A stretch of 64,000 bases of DNA, from the NCBI RefSeq assembly GCF_001678755.1, contig NZ_LZDS01000001.1, positions 124,001 through 188,000 on the forward strand, in the 5' to 3' direction. How positions within the stretch are numbered: position 1 is the stretch's first letter; the number at the start of each line of letters is the position of its first letter. Below, in pieces: positions 44,852 through 54,712 of the stretch. Source of the stretch: Acinetobacter gandensis. GTDB taxonomy: Bacteria; Pseudomonadota; Gammaproteobacteria; Pseudomonadales; Moraxellaceae. The notes under the pieces were generated by a model. It was not told the origin of the DNA and searched no databases. It was given only the letters and a program-made list of their open reading frames with translations. Position numbers and translations under genes: made by a program.

Positions 44852-45586
44852 ATGTCTAATTTAAATGTACAAAAACCCCTGAATATTGTTGCTGTGTCAG
44901 GTGGTCTAAACAACCCGTCAAAAACTGAAGCATTGGTTCAAGCCATTATTGATGAACTTGGTGATGCAACACCTATCAATGTACATTTCATTAAGTTTAG
45001 CGAAATTGGCAATCTATTGGGTGGTGCAATTTACCGCAACCAATTGCCACAACGTGTACAAGATGACTTAGCTGCGGTAGAAGCTGCTGATGCGTTAATT
45101 GTAGGTACACCCGTTTACCGTGCATCGTTCACTGGTTTATTTAAGCATTTCTTTGACTTTGTTGAACAAACAGCCTTGGTTGACGTACCTGTTTTACTCG
45201 CAGCTTCAGGTGGTTCTGAGCGTCATGCATTGGTACTTGAACATCAACTACGTCCACTATTTAGCTTCTTCCAAGCACAAACACTACCAATTGGTGTGTA
45301 TGCAACTGATAAAGACTTCACACCTGAATACACCATTCACAGTGAATTATTACGTGACCGTATTACCCTTGCAGTTGCACGTGCTTTACCAATTTTGGAA
45401 TGGGCTCCTGCAAAAGGTCAACGTGCTGAAGTCGTAAAAGAAAAATCACAACAAGCTAACCAAAACTTGGGCATTAATAAACAAATCGAACAAGAAGAAG
45501 TGCTGCCATCTGCTGCTGTACCTAATTTAGATGCGGCTGAAGCACGCCTACACAGCAAAAAACCACCACAAACACAAGTCGCTTAA
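44852..45586 (+). CDS. msuE: NAD(P)H-dependent FMN reductase of the MsuE type
   Basis: MsuE supplies FMNH2 to alkanesulfonate and dimethylsulfone monooxygenases. The 244-residue protein has the flavodoxin-like NADPH_dep_FMN_red fold: phosphate loop VAVSGGLNNPSKTEALV (residues 13-29), VGTPVYRASFTGLFKHFFD (about 88-106) and AASGGSERHALVLEHQLRP. The C-terminal extension of about 60 residues is charged and probably disordered. It is 36 bases ahead of sfnG on the same strand, so the two form an operon. Confidence 0.9.
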   Translation: MSNLNVQKPLNIVAVSGGLNNPSKTEALVQAIIDELGDATPINVHFIKFSEIGNLLGGAIYRNQLPQRVQDDLAAVEAADALIVGTPVYRASFTGLFKHFFDFVEQTALVDVPVLLAASGGSERHALVLEHQLRPLFSFFQAQTLPIGVYATDKDFTPEYTIHSELLRDRITLAVARALPILEWAPAKGQRAEVVKEKSQQANQNLGINKQIEQEEVLPSAAVPNLDAAEARLHSKKPPQTQVA

Positions 45587-45622
45587 TGCAGCGTTAGCAC
45601 TTATATCCAGAGGGTTTGCAAA

Positions 45623-46729
45623 ATGTCAGTACAAGATAAAAACATAACATTTGCGTATTGGGTACCAAACGTGAGCGGTGGTTTGGTGGTTAGTAATATC
45701 GAACAACGTACCGATTGGAGCTATGACTACAACCTCCGTCTTGCCCAAGCAGCAGAAAAAAGTGGCTTCGAATATGCCTTGACGCAAATTCGTTTCACCG
45801 CTGGTTATAATGCCGAAAATCAGCATGAATCAGTCAGCTTCAGTCATGGTATTTTAGCCAAAACAGAAAAACTCAAAGTGATTGCTGCTATTTTGCCAGG
45901 CCCTTGGAAACCGGCTTTGGCCGCGAAACAATTGGCCACGATTGACCATCTAAGCAATGGCCGAATTGCCATTAATGTCGTGAGTGGTTGGTTCCACGGT
46001 GAATTTGATGCCATCGGTGAAGAATGGCCGGAGCATGACCAACGTTATGCACGTTCTGAAGAATTTATCCGTAGCTTAAAAGGCGTTTGGACTCAAAATA
46101 ACTTTAATTTTGATGGTAAGTATTACCAGTTTAAAGACTACACGCTGTCGCCTAAACCCATCCAAAAACCACATATTGAGATTTTCCAAGGCGGAAGTTC
46201 ACGTGCAGCACGAGATATGGCTTCACGTGTATCAGATTGGTATTTCACCAATGGCAACACACCAGCCGAACTAAAAAAACAAATTGATGATATTCGTGAA
46301 AAAGCCAAGGCCAATAATCATCAGGTCAAAATTGGTGTGAATGCTTTTGTGATCGCCCGTGATACTGAAGAAGAAGCACAAGCGGTACTCCAAGAAATCA
46401 TTGCCAAAGCCAATATCCAAGCGGTGAATTCATTTGGTGATGCGACACGTGAAGCAGGTGCTGCCACGGCTGAAGGCGAAGGTAACTGGGCAAAATCAAC
46501 TTTTGAAGATTTAGTTCAGTATAACGATGGTTTTAAAACCAACTTAATTGGCACACCACAGCAAATTGCTGAACGCATTGTCGAATTAAAAAGTGTAGGT
46601 GTCGATTTGGTTCTTTCTGGCTTCTTACACTTTATTGAAGAAGTTGAATATTTCGGTGAAAAAGTGTTGCCACTGGTTCGTGAACTTGAAGCACAACAGC
46701 AGCAAGTTGTGTCAGCAAAATCAGCTTAA
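45623..46729 (+). CDS. sfnG: Dimethylsulfone monooxygenase SfnG
   Basis: SfnG is an FMNH2-dependent luciferase-fold enzyme that oxidises dimethylsulfone to methanesulfinate, part of sulfur scavenging from DMSO-related compounds. The 368-residue protein shows the opening FAYWVPNVSGGLVVSNIEQRTDWSYDYN, the bacterial-luciferase barrel motifs (LATIDHLSNGRIAINVVSGW, about 105-124) and IEIFQGGSSRAARDMA. It is co-transcribed with msuE and followed by a strong terminator. GAGGG precedes the ATG. Confidence 0.95.
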   Translation: MSVQDKNITFAYWVPNVSGGLVVSNIEQRTDWSYDYNLRLAQAAEKSGFEYALTQIRFTAGYNAENQHESVSFSHGILAKTEKLKVIAAILPGPWKPALAAKQLATIDHLSNGRIAINVVSGWFHGEFDAIGEEWPEHDQRYARSEEFIRSLKGVWTQNNFNFDGKYYQFKDYTLSPKPIQKPHIEIFQGGSSRAARDMASRVSDWYFTNGNTPAELKKQIDDIREKAKANNHQVKIGVNAFVIARDTEEEAQAVLQEIIAKANIQAVNSFGDATREAGAATAEGEGNWAKSTFEDLVQYNDGFKTNLIGTPQQIAERIVELKSVGVDLVLSGFLHFIEEVEYFGEKVLPLVRELEAQQQQVVSAKSA

Positions 46730-46791
46730 AACTGATTCTGTACAAGTCCATACAATCAGCATAATAACGATAGAATGGTAACTCCAATTTC

Positions 46792-46823
46792 ATCCCCCAA
46801 GGCTCGGCTTGGGGGATTTTTTA
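46792..46823 (+). terminator. Terminator of msuE-sfnG
   Basis: ATCCCCCAAG and CTTGGGGGAT form a 10-bp stem with a six-base loop, followed by TTTTTT. Confidence 0.92.
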
Positions 46824-47156
46824 TGCGGATGGATAAAAGATAAGATCGGCACGCATAGAAATGACATCAAAACATGAGCAATGAATAGTGCGCGCTTCAG
46901 ATAAAAATCGAAATTTAAAAATTATTTTTGAGCCTGGAAATGTGCTACAGCTTGATGACTTCAACTTAATCACCTTCAAAGTAATCTTGACTAGAATCAC
47001 CGCCATATCAAATTAAGCAAAAATCTCCATATCATGCGATGTACTAACGTTTGCCTTATCCCAAAGCAAAGCATAAAAACAACTTCTTTGCGTTTATAAC
47101 TCATTTAGATTTTTATACACTGTTCAATCTTATGCTGCATCCACAAAGGTAGAGCT
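46824..47156. other. Gene-free spacer before phr
   Basis: A short minus-strand frame (46821-47006) overlaps the terminator and has no ribosome site, so I do not count it. The rest is AT-rich promoter DNA for the photolyase gene. Confidence 0.4.
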
Positions 47157-48578
47157 ATGCAATTGGTTTGGTTTCGCCAAGATTTACGACTGCAAGATCA
47201 CACTGCACTTTGGCATGCTCGACAATCTGGTCCAACGGTTGCGTTCATAGCACTATCCCCACAGCAGTGGGCACTTCATGACGATGCTGCAATAAAAATT
47301 GATTGCTACTTAAGGCAACTTCATATTTTGCGTCAGCAATTGGACACGTTGAATATTCCGCTCATCATCCAACATATTCCGCTATGGTCTGGCATTGCCC
47401 ATACACTCGGTGAAATTTGTATGGAACTAAAAATTAAACAAGTACATGCACATGTTGAATTGGGTGTGAATGAACTACGACGCGATGCGCAGGTTCAACA
47501 ACAATTAGAACAGCAAGGGATCTCGGTACAGCTTTATCATGATCGAACCCTCTTTCCAGTCGGTAGCATTCGAAATCAATCCAATAAACCTTATCAAGTC
47601 TTTGGCGCATTTAAGAAAAGTTGCTATGAACGACTCAGCATCAGTATACCGAGTTGCTACCCAGCCATTGATGCGCAAACCGCTTTAGCCAAGCATGCCC
47701 TGTGGCAAACACCCTTCACTCTAGATGATTTTTATTCGGCGAAGATCAGTGCTGAACAGCAAACGCTTTGGCCAATGAGTGAAGCCCATGCACAGCATTG
47801 CTTAGATGAATTTATGGCTCATGGTCTAACCCATTATGCGGATGAGCGTGACTTTCCTACGCTGAACAGTACCAGTCGCATTGGGTTATATTTGAACCTT
47901 GGAATTTTATCGATTCGTCAATGCCTACAAGCCTTATTTCGTGAGCAAAACGGCTACTTTCATTTAGAAGGCAAAGGACAACAAACGTGGCTAGATGAAT
48001 TACTTTGGCGAGAGTTTTATCAACATATTTTGTTTGATTTTCCGCGTGTTTCTAAACATCAGCCCTTTCAAATCAAGACAGCACACATAGCTTGGCGTGA
48101 TGCCCCGCAAGATCTAGAGGCCTGGCAGCAAGGTCAAACAGGTATTCCTATTGTCGATGCTGGCATGCGGCAACTTTTAGCAACGGGTTGGATGCATAAC
48201 CGTGTTCGTATGATTTGCGCCATGTTCCTGAGTAAAAATTTACTGATTGATTGGCGACTGGGTGAGCAATGGTTTATGCAACATTTAGTCGATGGTGATT
48301 TGGCTGCCAATAATGGTGGTTGGCAATGGTGTGCTTCTACAGGTACGGATGCTGTGCCCTATTTCCGTATTTTTAATCCGATCAGCCAATCGCAAAAGTT
48401 TGATGCGCACGGTGATTATCTACGCCAGTGGTTACCTGAATTGGCGCATCTTGATGCCAAACAAATTCATGAGCCTTATGCTAAAAATCTGCAATTAGAC
48501 TTAAATTACCCGAAACCTATCGTAGATTTAAAACAATCACGCTTACGTGCGATTGAGATATTTAAAGCGTTGGGCTGA
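47157..48578 (+). CDS. phrB: Deoxyribodipyrimidine photolyase
   Basis: This flavoenzyme repairs UV-induced cyclobutane pyrimidine dimers with blue light. The 473-residue protein has the antenna-binding N-terminal domain (LVWFRQDLRLQDHTAL) and the FAD-binding C-terminal domain with the signatures WLDELLWREFYQHI (about 277-290), TGIPIVDAGMRQLLATGWMHNRVRM and NNGGWQWCASTGTDAVPYFRIFNP. Length matches E. coli PhrB (472). It may share read-through with riboflavin synthase 112 bases downstream, whose product feeds FAD supply. Confidence 0.97.
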   Translation: MQLVWFRQDLRLQDHTALWHARQSGPTVAFIALSPQQWALHDDAAIKIDCYLRQLHILRQQLDTLNIPLIIQHIPLWSGIAHTLGEICMELKIKQVHAHVELGVNELRRDAQVQQQLEQQGISVQLYHDRTLFPVGSIRNQSNKPYQVFGAFKKSCYERLSISIPSCYPAIDAQTALAKHALWQTPFTLDDFYSAKISAEQQTLWPMSEAHAQHCLDEFMAHGLTHYADERDFPTLNSTSRIGLYLNLGILSIRQCLQALFREQNGYFHLEGKGQQTWLDELLWREFYQHILFDFPRVSKHQPFQIKTAHIAWRDAPQDLEAWQQGQTGIPIVDAGMRQLLATGWMHNRVRMICAMFLSKNLLIDWRLGEQWFMQHLVDGDLAANNGGWQWCASTGTDAVPYFRIFNPISQSQKFDAHGDYLRQWLPELAHLDAKQIHEPYAKNLQLDLNYPKPIVDLKQSRLRAIEIFKALG

Positions 48579-48689
48579 AATTTTTACATTGCACAGACTG
48601 AACAATATTATGCATATTTTCAGCGTAGTGAAAGATAGCCCTCGCTCAATTTAGTCCTTACAATAAGCAAAAACAGAGTAGAGTTCTCC

Positions 48690-49304
48690 ATGTATACAGG
48701 CATCGTGCAAGGTTTAGAAAAAGTCTTAGAAGTTCGTCAAGGCAATGGCTTCACGACTTTGGTGATTTCCAATAATCAGAATTTTTTCCACGATGTTTTT
48801 ATTGGTGCAAGCGTGGCAATTAATGGCGTGTGCTTAACAGCGACACAGATTGATCTTGGCGCAAATCAAGTACATTTTGATGTGTCTGACCTGACCAATC
48901 GCTTAACCACATTAAAACTACTCAGCGCAGGTGATGAGGTGAATATTGAACGCTCTGCCAAAGTTGGTGCTGAAAATGGTGGGCATAATTTGTATGGACA
49001 TATTGAAGGTACGGCTCAAGTCAAACAACTGAGCCGACATGGCGATACCCTGCATTTAGATATTCAAATCCCAAACGGTAATATTAAATATTTCTTTCTC
49101 AAAGGCTTTATTGGTTTAAATGGATGTAGCTTGACCGTGAACCGTGTCGACCGCACGACATCAGAAATTTCAGTCGATCTCATTCCTGAAACGCTACGAT
49201 TGACCACGTGGAAAGACATTCAAGTCGGTGATACCGTCAATTATGAAATTGACCAAACCACACGAACTTTGGTTGATACTTTAGAAAATATTCACCAACG
49301 TTAA
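48690..49304 (+). CDS. ribE: Riboflavin synthase, alpha chain
   Basis: This enzyme dismutates two lumazine molecules to riboflavin. The 204-residue protein is the usual tandem of two lumazine-binding domains: MYTGIVQGLEKV at the start, GVCLTATQI, then YGHIEGTAQV and KGFIGLNGCSLTVNRV, and ends with SVDLIPETLRLTTW...VNYEIDQTTRTLVDTLE. It is a little shorter than the E. coli enzyme (213) at its C-terminus. No FMN riboswitch is visible in the 111 bases upstream. Also called ribC in some gammaproteobacteria. Confidence 0.92.
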   Translation: MYTGIVQGLEKVLEVRQGNGFTTLVISNNQNFFHDVFIGASVAINGVCLTATQIDLGANQVHFDVSDLTNRLTTLKLLSAGDEVNIERSAKVGAENGGHNLYGHIEGTAQVKQLSRHGDTLHLDIQIPNGNIKYFFLKGFIGLNGCSLTVNRVDRTTSEISVDLIPETLRLTTWKDIQVGDTVNYEIDQTTRTLVDTLENIHQR

Positions 49305-49310
49305 ATATTA

Positions 49311-49340
49311 AAAAAGCCTCCATTTGGAGGCTTTTGATTT
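49311..49340. terminator. Bidirectional intrinsic terminator
   Basis: GCCTCC-attt-GGAGGC with A and T flanks between convergent genes. Confidence 0.82.
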
Positions 49341-49344
49341 TGAT

Positions 49345-50523
49345 CTACGAGTAAAAACTAGGATCGGGCACTTTAGCTGTCAATACCCATTCACCTAGCT
49401 CTTGATATTTATAATCAATTGGATCATGCAATGTCTGTGTCCGCACATTACGCCAGAAACGGTCTAGGTTTAGCTTCGCAGTAGTTGCTCGAGCCCCCAT
49501 CACTTGGAATATATTTTGGGTTATAAATAATGAACTATTGGTTGCTGCAATTTTTGCTGTTGCAATTGCAATTGACACCTGACCTCGTTGCTCGGCATCC
49601 AGGGCTTCGCCAATATCCCATGCCCATTGTAGAGTATGAACCGCTTTTTCAGCCAGCAAGCGTACGCTCTCGAGTTGCACATAAAATTCTGCAAAATGCT
49701 TTTGGGTAAAGGGATCATTCACTGCATTTTCAGCTAAAGATTTTGACCATGCTTTTTGGCTTTGTACCGTTTCTTTTGCTGTTTCAAATGCCCCTTCGGC
49801 TACCCCCAAGAACATATGTACAAAGATCAACTGTGCAATCAAAGGGCGTAAACTCGAATACGGTGTACTTAATGGGCCTGGGTTCAATAATAATTCATCT
49901 TTATGAATTTTCACCTGCTCAAAATGACTAGTGCCACTGTCCGTTTGGCGTTGTCCCATATTGTTCCAATCACCTAAAAAACTGACACCTTCACGCGCGG
50001 TTGGAATCACCCCGATCAGTAATTTATTCTCTGCATTGAAGCCTGAGCATAGTAAAACGTCTGAGTCTATTGAACCTGAACAAAAGCTTTTATCACCATG
50101 AAATATGAACTCATGTTCAGAAAGTTGAGACGCCGTCGTGCGTCGATCGAGTGGATTTAATGTATTACCCCAAAATAGATTTTCACGCGCCGTTTGTTCA
50201 AACCATGGCCCATATTGTTCAGGCTGGGCAAAAAGTTGAACTGTCGCAATCAATAAATGATGGAAACCATAAACATGTGCCAAAGAGCTATCGACTTGCG
50301 CAATGGTTTGAATGGTTTTGAAAATCGTATGCCAATCTGCACCCTGCCCACCATATTGTTTTGAAATGGATAAACCCAACAAACCACTTTGGCGAATTAA
50401 ATCTCGCTGGGCTTTGGGGTTTCCTCCGGTCTTGTCACGCTCTGCTGCGGTCTTGGCAAATTCAGCCGCCAGCTGTTGTGCAATTTCAATAGGTGTTTGA
50501 GTCAGTTGAGTAGAAGCATTCAT
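49345..50523 (-). CDS. DszC/SfnB-like flavin-dependent monooxygenase (acyl-CoA dehydrogenase fold)
   Basis: The 392-residue protein has the three-part acyl-CoA dehydrogenase fold: helical N-terminus with LRQSGLLGLSISKQYGGQGADW-like string, a beta middle (FHGDKSFCSGSIDSDVLLCSGF) and a helical C-terminus (QVMGARATTAKLNLDRFWRNVRTQTLHDPIDYKYQELGEWVL). The ending HDPIDYK is typical of DszC- and SfnB-type enzymes, which use FMNH2 and oxygen in sulfur acquisition rather than acyl-CoA. Its nearness to msuE and sfnG supports that role. The substrate is unknown. Confidence 0.82.
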   Translation of the reverse strand: MNASTQLTQTPIEIAQQLAAEFAKTAAERDKTGGNPKAQRDLIRQSGLLGLSISKQYGGQGADWHTIFKTIQTIAQVDSSLAHVYGFHHLLIATVQLFAQPEQYGPWFEQTARENLFWGNTLNPLDRRTTASQLSEHEFIFHGDKSFCSGSIDSDVLLCSGFNAENKLLIGVIPTAREGVSFLGDWNNMGQRQTDSGTSHFEQVKIHKDELLLNPGPLSTPYSSLRPLIAQLIFVHMFLGVAEGAFETAKETVQSQKAWSKSLAENAVNDPFTQKHFAEFYVQLESVRLLAEKAVHTLQWAWDIGEALDAEQRGQVSIAIATAKIAATNSSLFITQNIFQVMGARATTAKLNLDRFWRNVRTQTLHDPIDYKYQELGEWVLTAKVPDPSFYS

Positions 50524-50844
50524 AAGTCTGTCTGATTATTCTATTACCGTTTTAGCTTAACAAAGCTGAGGCATATGGCTTAGCTAAATGCCTGCAGTCT
50601 ATATCTCTAAAATCTATATCTTGGGATGGATTCAATGCCTAAAGTTAGATAACTTCATGGGCTAAATTTTGCATACGTCGTTTGTGTAATGATCAAATAT
50701 CATGAACGTTCGCGCTTATTTTTAAGGAAGGAGCACTTTTATGTCCTAACATAAAAGAATGTGTAAGAAGTACCTCTCCTGCTCCAAACCTTCTCCCAAG
50801 AGGGAGAAGGTGCTCTCAATCATAATTTTATTGCTAATAAGTCC
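50524..50844. other. Spacer with a C/G-rich hairpin
   Basis: This 321-base gap between two minus-strand genes holds CCTTCTCCC-aaga-GGGAGAAGG (50789-50810), a perfect 9-bp hairpin just beyond the acs stop. It lacks a T-run. Otherwise it carries the promoter of the DszC-like gene. Confidence 0.5.
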
Positions 50845-52788
50845 TTATGACTTTGGATACACTGTCGCAATTAGATGCTCGACCACTTGTGGCTCTGCCA
50901 ACGTCGAAGTATCGCCTAAACTATCTAGCTCATTTGCCGCAATTTTTCTTAAAATACGACGCATGATTTTACCTGAACGTGTTTTCGGTAACGAGGGTGC
51001 CCAGTGTAATGCATCAGGAGTTGCCACAGGACCTAATACTTTACGTACCCACGCTACCAATTCTTGCCGTAATTCATCTGTTTCGACAGCATCCGCCTGT
51101 AAGGTCACGAAGGCACAAATTCCCTGCCCCTTAATATCATGTGGCATCCCCACAACCGCCGATTCAGCTACAGCATCATGTGCGACCAAGGCACTTTCAA
51201 TTTCAGCTGTACCCAGTCGATGCCCTGAAACATTCAAAACATCATCCACACGACCTGTAATCCAGTAATAGCCCGACTCATCTCGGCGCGCACCATCTCC
51301 AGTGAAGTATGTGCCTGGATAGGTAGAGAAATAGGCCTCAATAAAGCGCTCAGGATCACCCCAAATCGTCCGCATCTGCCCAGGCCAAGAGTCCTTAATC
51401 ACTAAGTTTCCTTCCACTGCGCCTTCAAGTTCGTTGCCATCTGCATCGACAATTGCAGGCTGTACACCAAAGAACGGACGTGATGCAGAACCTGGTTTCA
51501 AATCAGTTGCACCTGGCAATGGGGTAATCATGAAGCCGCCTGTTTCCGTCTGCCACCATGTATCGACAATTGGACAACGGCTTTCACCCACTACGGTATA
51601 GTACCAATTCCATGCTTCAGGGTTAATCGGTTCACCCACCGAACCTAAGAGACGTAAACTGCTGCGGTCACTTTCACGAACAAAGGCATCCCCTTCACGC
51701 ATCATCGCGCGAATCGCAGTTGGTGCGGTGTAGAGAATGGTGACATTGTGCTTATCGACAATATGTCCGGTCCGAGCCCAACTTGGATATTGTGGTACAC
51801 CTTCAAACATGACTGTGGTTGTACCATTCGACAATGGCCCATACAACACATAAGAATGTCCCGTAATCCAACCGACATCGGCAGTACACCAAAATACATC
51901 ATCTTGTTTAAGGTCAAAAACTTCACGGAAGCTGCAATTGACATAGGTTAAATAGCCGCCAGTGGTATGCAAAACACCTTTTGGTTTACCTGTTGAACCT
52001 GATGTGTACAAAATAAACAGTGGATCTTCGGCATTCATGGGTTCAGGTGGGCAAATGTCATTCACTGACATAATTTCCATGTGGTACCACAAGTCACGCT
52101 CAGGCTTCATTTCAATTGGGTTACCAGTACGGTGTACCACAATCACATTTTGCACCGATGCTGTACCCTGAATGTCTAATGCGACATCCACATTTTCTTT
52201 AAGTGGGATCGGCTTACCGCCTCGCATACCACAGTCAGCAGTAATCACCACTTTCGCTTGACTGTCTTCTATACGACTGGCTAATGAATCCGGTGAGAAA
52301 CCGCCAAAGACCACACAATGTACCGCCCCAATCCGCGTACAAGCCAACATAGCGATTGCAGCTTCTGGCACCATTGGCATATACAGCACTACACGGTCGC
52401 CTTTACCTACCCCATGTTTTTTCAATACATTAGCAAAACGGCAGGTTTCATCATGCAATTCTTCAAAGGAAATAATTTTATGCCGTGAGGGATGATCCCC
52501 TTCCCAAATGATAGCCGGTTTATGTGGATGCTCTTTTAGGTGTCGATCTAAACAATTGGCACTGACATTGAGCTCACCATCAGCAAACCATTCGATTTTG
52601 AAATTATCTTGATGAAAGTTAGTATTTTTTACTTGAGTGAATGGCTTGATCCAGTCAAGCTTTTGCGCCTGTTCCGCCCAAAATTCGTCCGGTTGTTCAA
52701 TGGATTGCTGATAACGCTCAAAATACTCTGTATCAGTGGTACGCGCGGTTTTCTTAAATTCTGCTGGTACTAGATAGATTTCTTTCAT
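50845..52788 (-). CDS. acs: Acetyl-CoA synthetase
   Basis: Acs activates acetate to acetyl-CoA through acetyl-AMP, the high-affinity scavenging route. The 647-residue protein has the adenylate motif [19 protein letters not shown] (about residues 263-281), [10 protein letters not shown], the hinge region [22 protein letters not shown], and the acetylation-target lysine in [11 protein letters not shown]. Its partner permease and the CrbS/CrbR-like sensor system are within 14 kb. Acetylation of that lysine is a known off-switch in related bacteria. Promoter DNA lies in the 260 bases beyond its start. Confidence 0.97.
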   Translation of the reverse strand: MKEIYLVPAEFKKTARTTDTEYFERYQQSIEQPDEFWAEQAQKLDWIKPFTQVKNTNFHQDNFKIEWFADGELNVSANCLDRHLKEHPHKPAIIWEGDHPSRHKIISFEELHDETCRFANVLKKHGVGKGDRVVLYMPMVPEAAIAMLACTRIGAVHCVVFGGFSPDSLASRIEDSQAKVVITADCGMRGGKPIPLKENVDVALDIQGTASVQNVIVVHRTGNPIEMKPERDLWYHMEIMSVNDICPPEPMNAEDPLFILYTSGSTGKPKGVLHTTGGYLTYVNCSFREVFDLKQDDVFWCTADVGWITGHSYVLYGPLSNGTTTVMFEGVPQYPSWARTGHIVDKHNVTILYTAPTAIRAMMREGDAFVRESDRSSLRLLGSVGEPINPEAWNWYYTVVGESRCPIVDTWWQTETGGFMITPLPGATDLKPGSASRPFFGVQPAIVDADGNELEGAVEGNLVIKDSWPGQMRTIWGDPERFIEAYFSTYPGTYFTGDGARRDESGYYWITGRVDDVLNVSGHRLGTAEIESALVAHDAVAESAVVGMPHDIKGQGICAFVTLQADAVETDELRQELVAWVRKVLGPVATPDALHWAPSLPKTRSGKIMRRILRKIAANELDSLGDTSTLAEPQVVEHLIATVYPKS

Positions 52789-53048
52789 TGTTCGCTTCCT
52801 TGATCTTGTTCTATCTCATCACGAGAGCTTGATGGCATTTTGTTGATTGTTTTTTATGCATAATGGCAGTATGTACTGCATATTTCAAATCCGACAATCA
52901 TGCTTTCGTCGTAGATTATTTATTCAAATTCAATCAGAATAACTTCGGATAACGCTCACTATGGCCAAAGTCAGCCAGATATTGCTATCGTCAAATAAAA
53001 TGAGTCTCCCACTCTCGCTGTATTTTATACAGGCTTAGGATCTTGCCC

Positions 53049-53624
53049 ATGAATTCAACTGACCCTTCCTATTTCCCTCCTCCTTTTCCTGCAGCAGATC
53101 ATCCCTTATCGATCAGGGGCCGATTTGGACGTTTAAGTTTTATTGCCTGGTCTGCATTTTTACAGTTTATTTTCTTATGCAGCAGTATTGCGCTAGGTTT
53201 AAGTATTGATATTGTGAACATTGCCAGCCTATCGGTAGATTCGAACTGGCAAATTTCCCTACATGGCCTGTCCAGCCTGTTTGCCTTGGCAATCATGCTG
53301 GTCTACCTGTATTTCGGTATTGTGATTACGGTACGGCGCTTACACGATCTGGACCGCAGTGGTTGGTGGATGCTGCTATTCTTTGTGCCTTTGATCAATC
53401 TTTTTGTCTGGATCTATATCCTGCTTTTTCCAGGAACAAGAGGCAGCAATCAGTATGGCCCAATACGTACAAGCCCCGTCTGGGAAAAGATTGTAGCTTG
53501 GCTGGTAATCATTTTTACCGTATTGAGCCTATTGGCGACGACTGCATTATTCTCTTATATGAGTGAAGGTGAACCTTCAAGAATCCCAAGTGAAGTGAAA
53601 CAAAAAACGACTGAGTTCTTTTAA
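53049..53624 (+). CDS. DUF805 membrane protein
   Basis: The 191-residue protein has the DUF805 pattern: a leading RGRFGRLSFIAW before helix one, four helices, and VRRLHDLDRSGWWMLLFFVPLINLFVWIYILLFPGTRGSNQYGP (about 94-137). Function unknown; inner-membrane location is clear. ATG 53049 with AGGA ahead is preferred over TTG 53043. With the MscS gene it shares a G+C content and CTG-rich leucine use unlike the neighbours. Confidence 0.88.
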   Translation: MNSTDPSYFPPPFPAADHPLSIRGRFGRLSFIAWSAFLQFIFLCSSIALGLSIDIVNIASLSVDSNWQISLHGLSSLFALAIMLVYLYFGIVITVRRLHDLDRSGWWMLLFFVPLINLFVWIYILLFPGTRGSNQYGPIRTSPVWEKIVAWLVIIFTVLSLLATTALFSYMSEGEPSRIPSEVKQKTTEFF

Positions 53625-53731
53625 ACCAATTGTGTCTGTTTTGCATAAATATATTGTGTATAAACTTCGCTGTTGTTAATTTTTTGCTGTAGTTGAGGCA
53701 AAATAAGCGAAATTTAAATTGTGGAGTTTTT

Positions 53732-54712
53732 GTGGCTGAGCAAGAGAATACTTTAAGCCAGGTAACTGAAGGGACGACTGAGCTCCTGCATCAGGCGACT
53801 GAAAAAACTGCCCAAACTGTGATCGAACATACCTCCAAGTACAATGATGCCTATAGCACCATTGACAAGATCATGGAGGGTTTCTGGGAGCGTGTGCCTT
53901 ATTTCTGTATTGCGCTAACAGTCATTGTCATTTTCTGGTTACTGTCAAAACTGTTTAAGTTTTTTGTCCGTAAGACTTTAGAAAACCGTACTTATACCCG
54001 ACAGAATCTGGTGCTGGTGCTGAACCGTGTCGGTAGTACCGTGATTGTTTTCTTCGGTGTTTTAATCGGGCTGGTGATTGCGATTCCAGGTTTCACCCCA
54101 GGTCAGCTGATGAGTGCGCTTGGGATTGGTTCGGTGGCGATCGGTTTCGCATTTAAGGATATTTTCCAGAACCTGCTCTCAGGTGTACTGATTTTACTGG
54201 GCGAACCTTTCAAGATTGGCGATGACATTATCGTCAATGGCATGGAAGGTACCGTGGAAGATATCCAGATTCGTGCAACCTTTTTACGCTCTCCAGATGG
54301 CCGTCGTATCGTAATTCCAAATGCTACGGTCTATACCAGTGCAGTCACAGTGAATACTGCTTATACCCGTCGCCGCTGTGAATTTTCGGTCGGGATCGGT
54401 TATGAAGATGATATCCAGAAAGCCAAGGATATTATTACTGCAATTCTGGATAAAGATCCGACCATCCTGAGTCAACCTGCATTTAGCGTCAATGTGATTG
54501 CACTGGCAGACTTCTCGATTACCCTCAAAGCCTTATGGTGGGTCAATACCACTGAAACAGGCATAGGCACCTCAATCAGTGCCGTTCAGGAACGGGTGAT
54601 TCAAGCCTTTGCTGAACATAACATTTCGATTCCATATCCGGTGCAGGAAGTGAAAGTCTATCGTGGCGATGGCCATGAGGATGCCTCAGCTCGCGCTAAA
54701 CAGTCGACCTAA
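53732..54712 (+). CDS. MscS-family mechanosensitive channel
   Basis: The 326-residue protein has an N-terminal amphipathic stretch, three membrane helices (about 50-140) with the pore-lining Gly/Ala pattern LGIGSVAIGFAFKDIFQNLLSGVLILLGEPFKIGDDI, and a cytoplasmic beta domain with RSPDGRRIVIPNATVYTSAVTVNT. These channels open on membrane tension to release solutes after osmotic downshock. GTG 53732 is preferred because GGAG lies five bases ahead; a TTG at 53693 has no such site. It overlaps the end of rsmE by 27 bases (convergent). Confidence 0.92.
   Translation: MAEQENTLSQVTEGTTELLHQATEKTAQTVIEHTSKYNDAYSTIDKIMEGFWERVPYFCIALTVIVIFWLLSKLFKFFVRKTLENRTYTRQNLVLVLNRVGSTVIVFFGVLIGLVIAIPGFTPGQLMSALGIGSVAIGFAFKDIFQNLLSGVLILLGEPFKIGDDIIVNGMEGTVEDIQIRATFLRSPDGRRIVIPNATVYTSAVTVNTAYTRRRCEFSVGIGYEDDIQKAKDIITAILDKDPTILSQPAFSVNVIALADFSITLKALWWVNTTETGIGTSISAVQERVIQAFAEHNISIPYPVQEVKVYRGDGHEDASARAKQST

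Noticed and set aside
46821-47006. Open frame of 61 codons on the minus strand
   Set aside because: No ribosome site and no family-like pattern; it runs into the sfnG terminator.
48579-48689. FMN riboswitch ahead of riboflavin synthase
   Set aside because: The 111-base gap is too short for an RFN element and has none of its conserved blocks.
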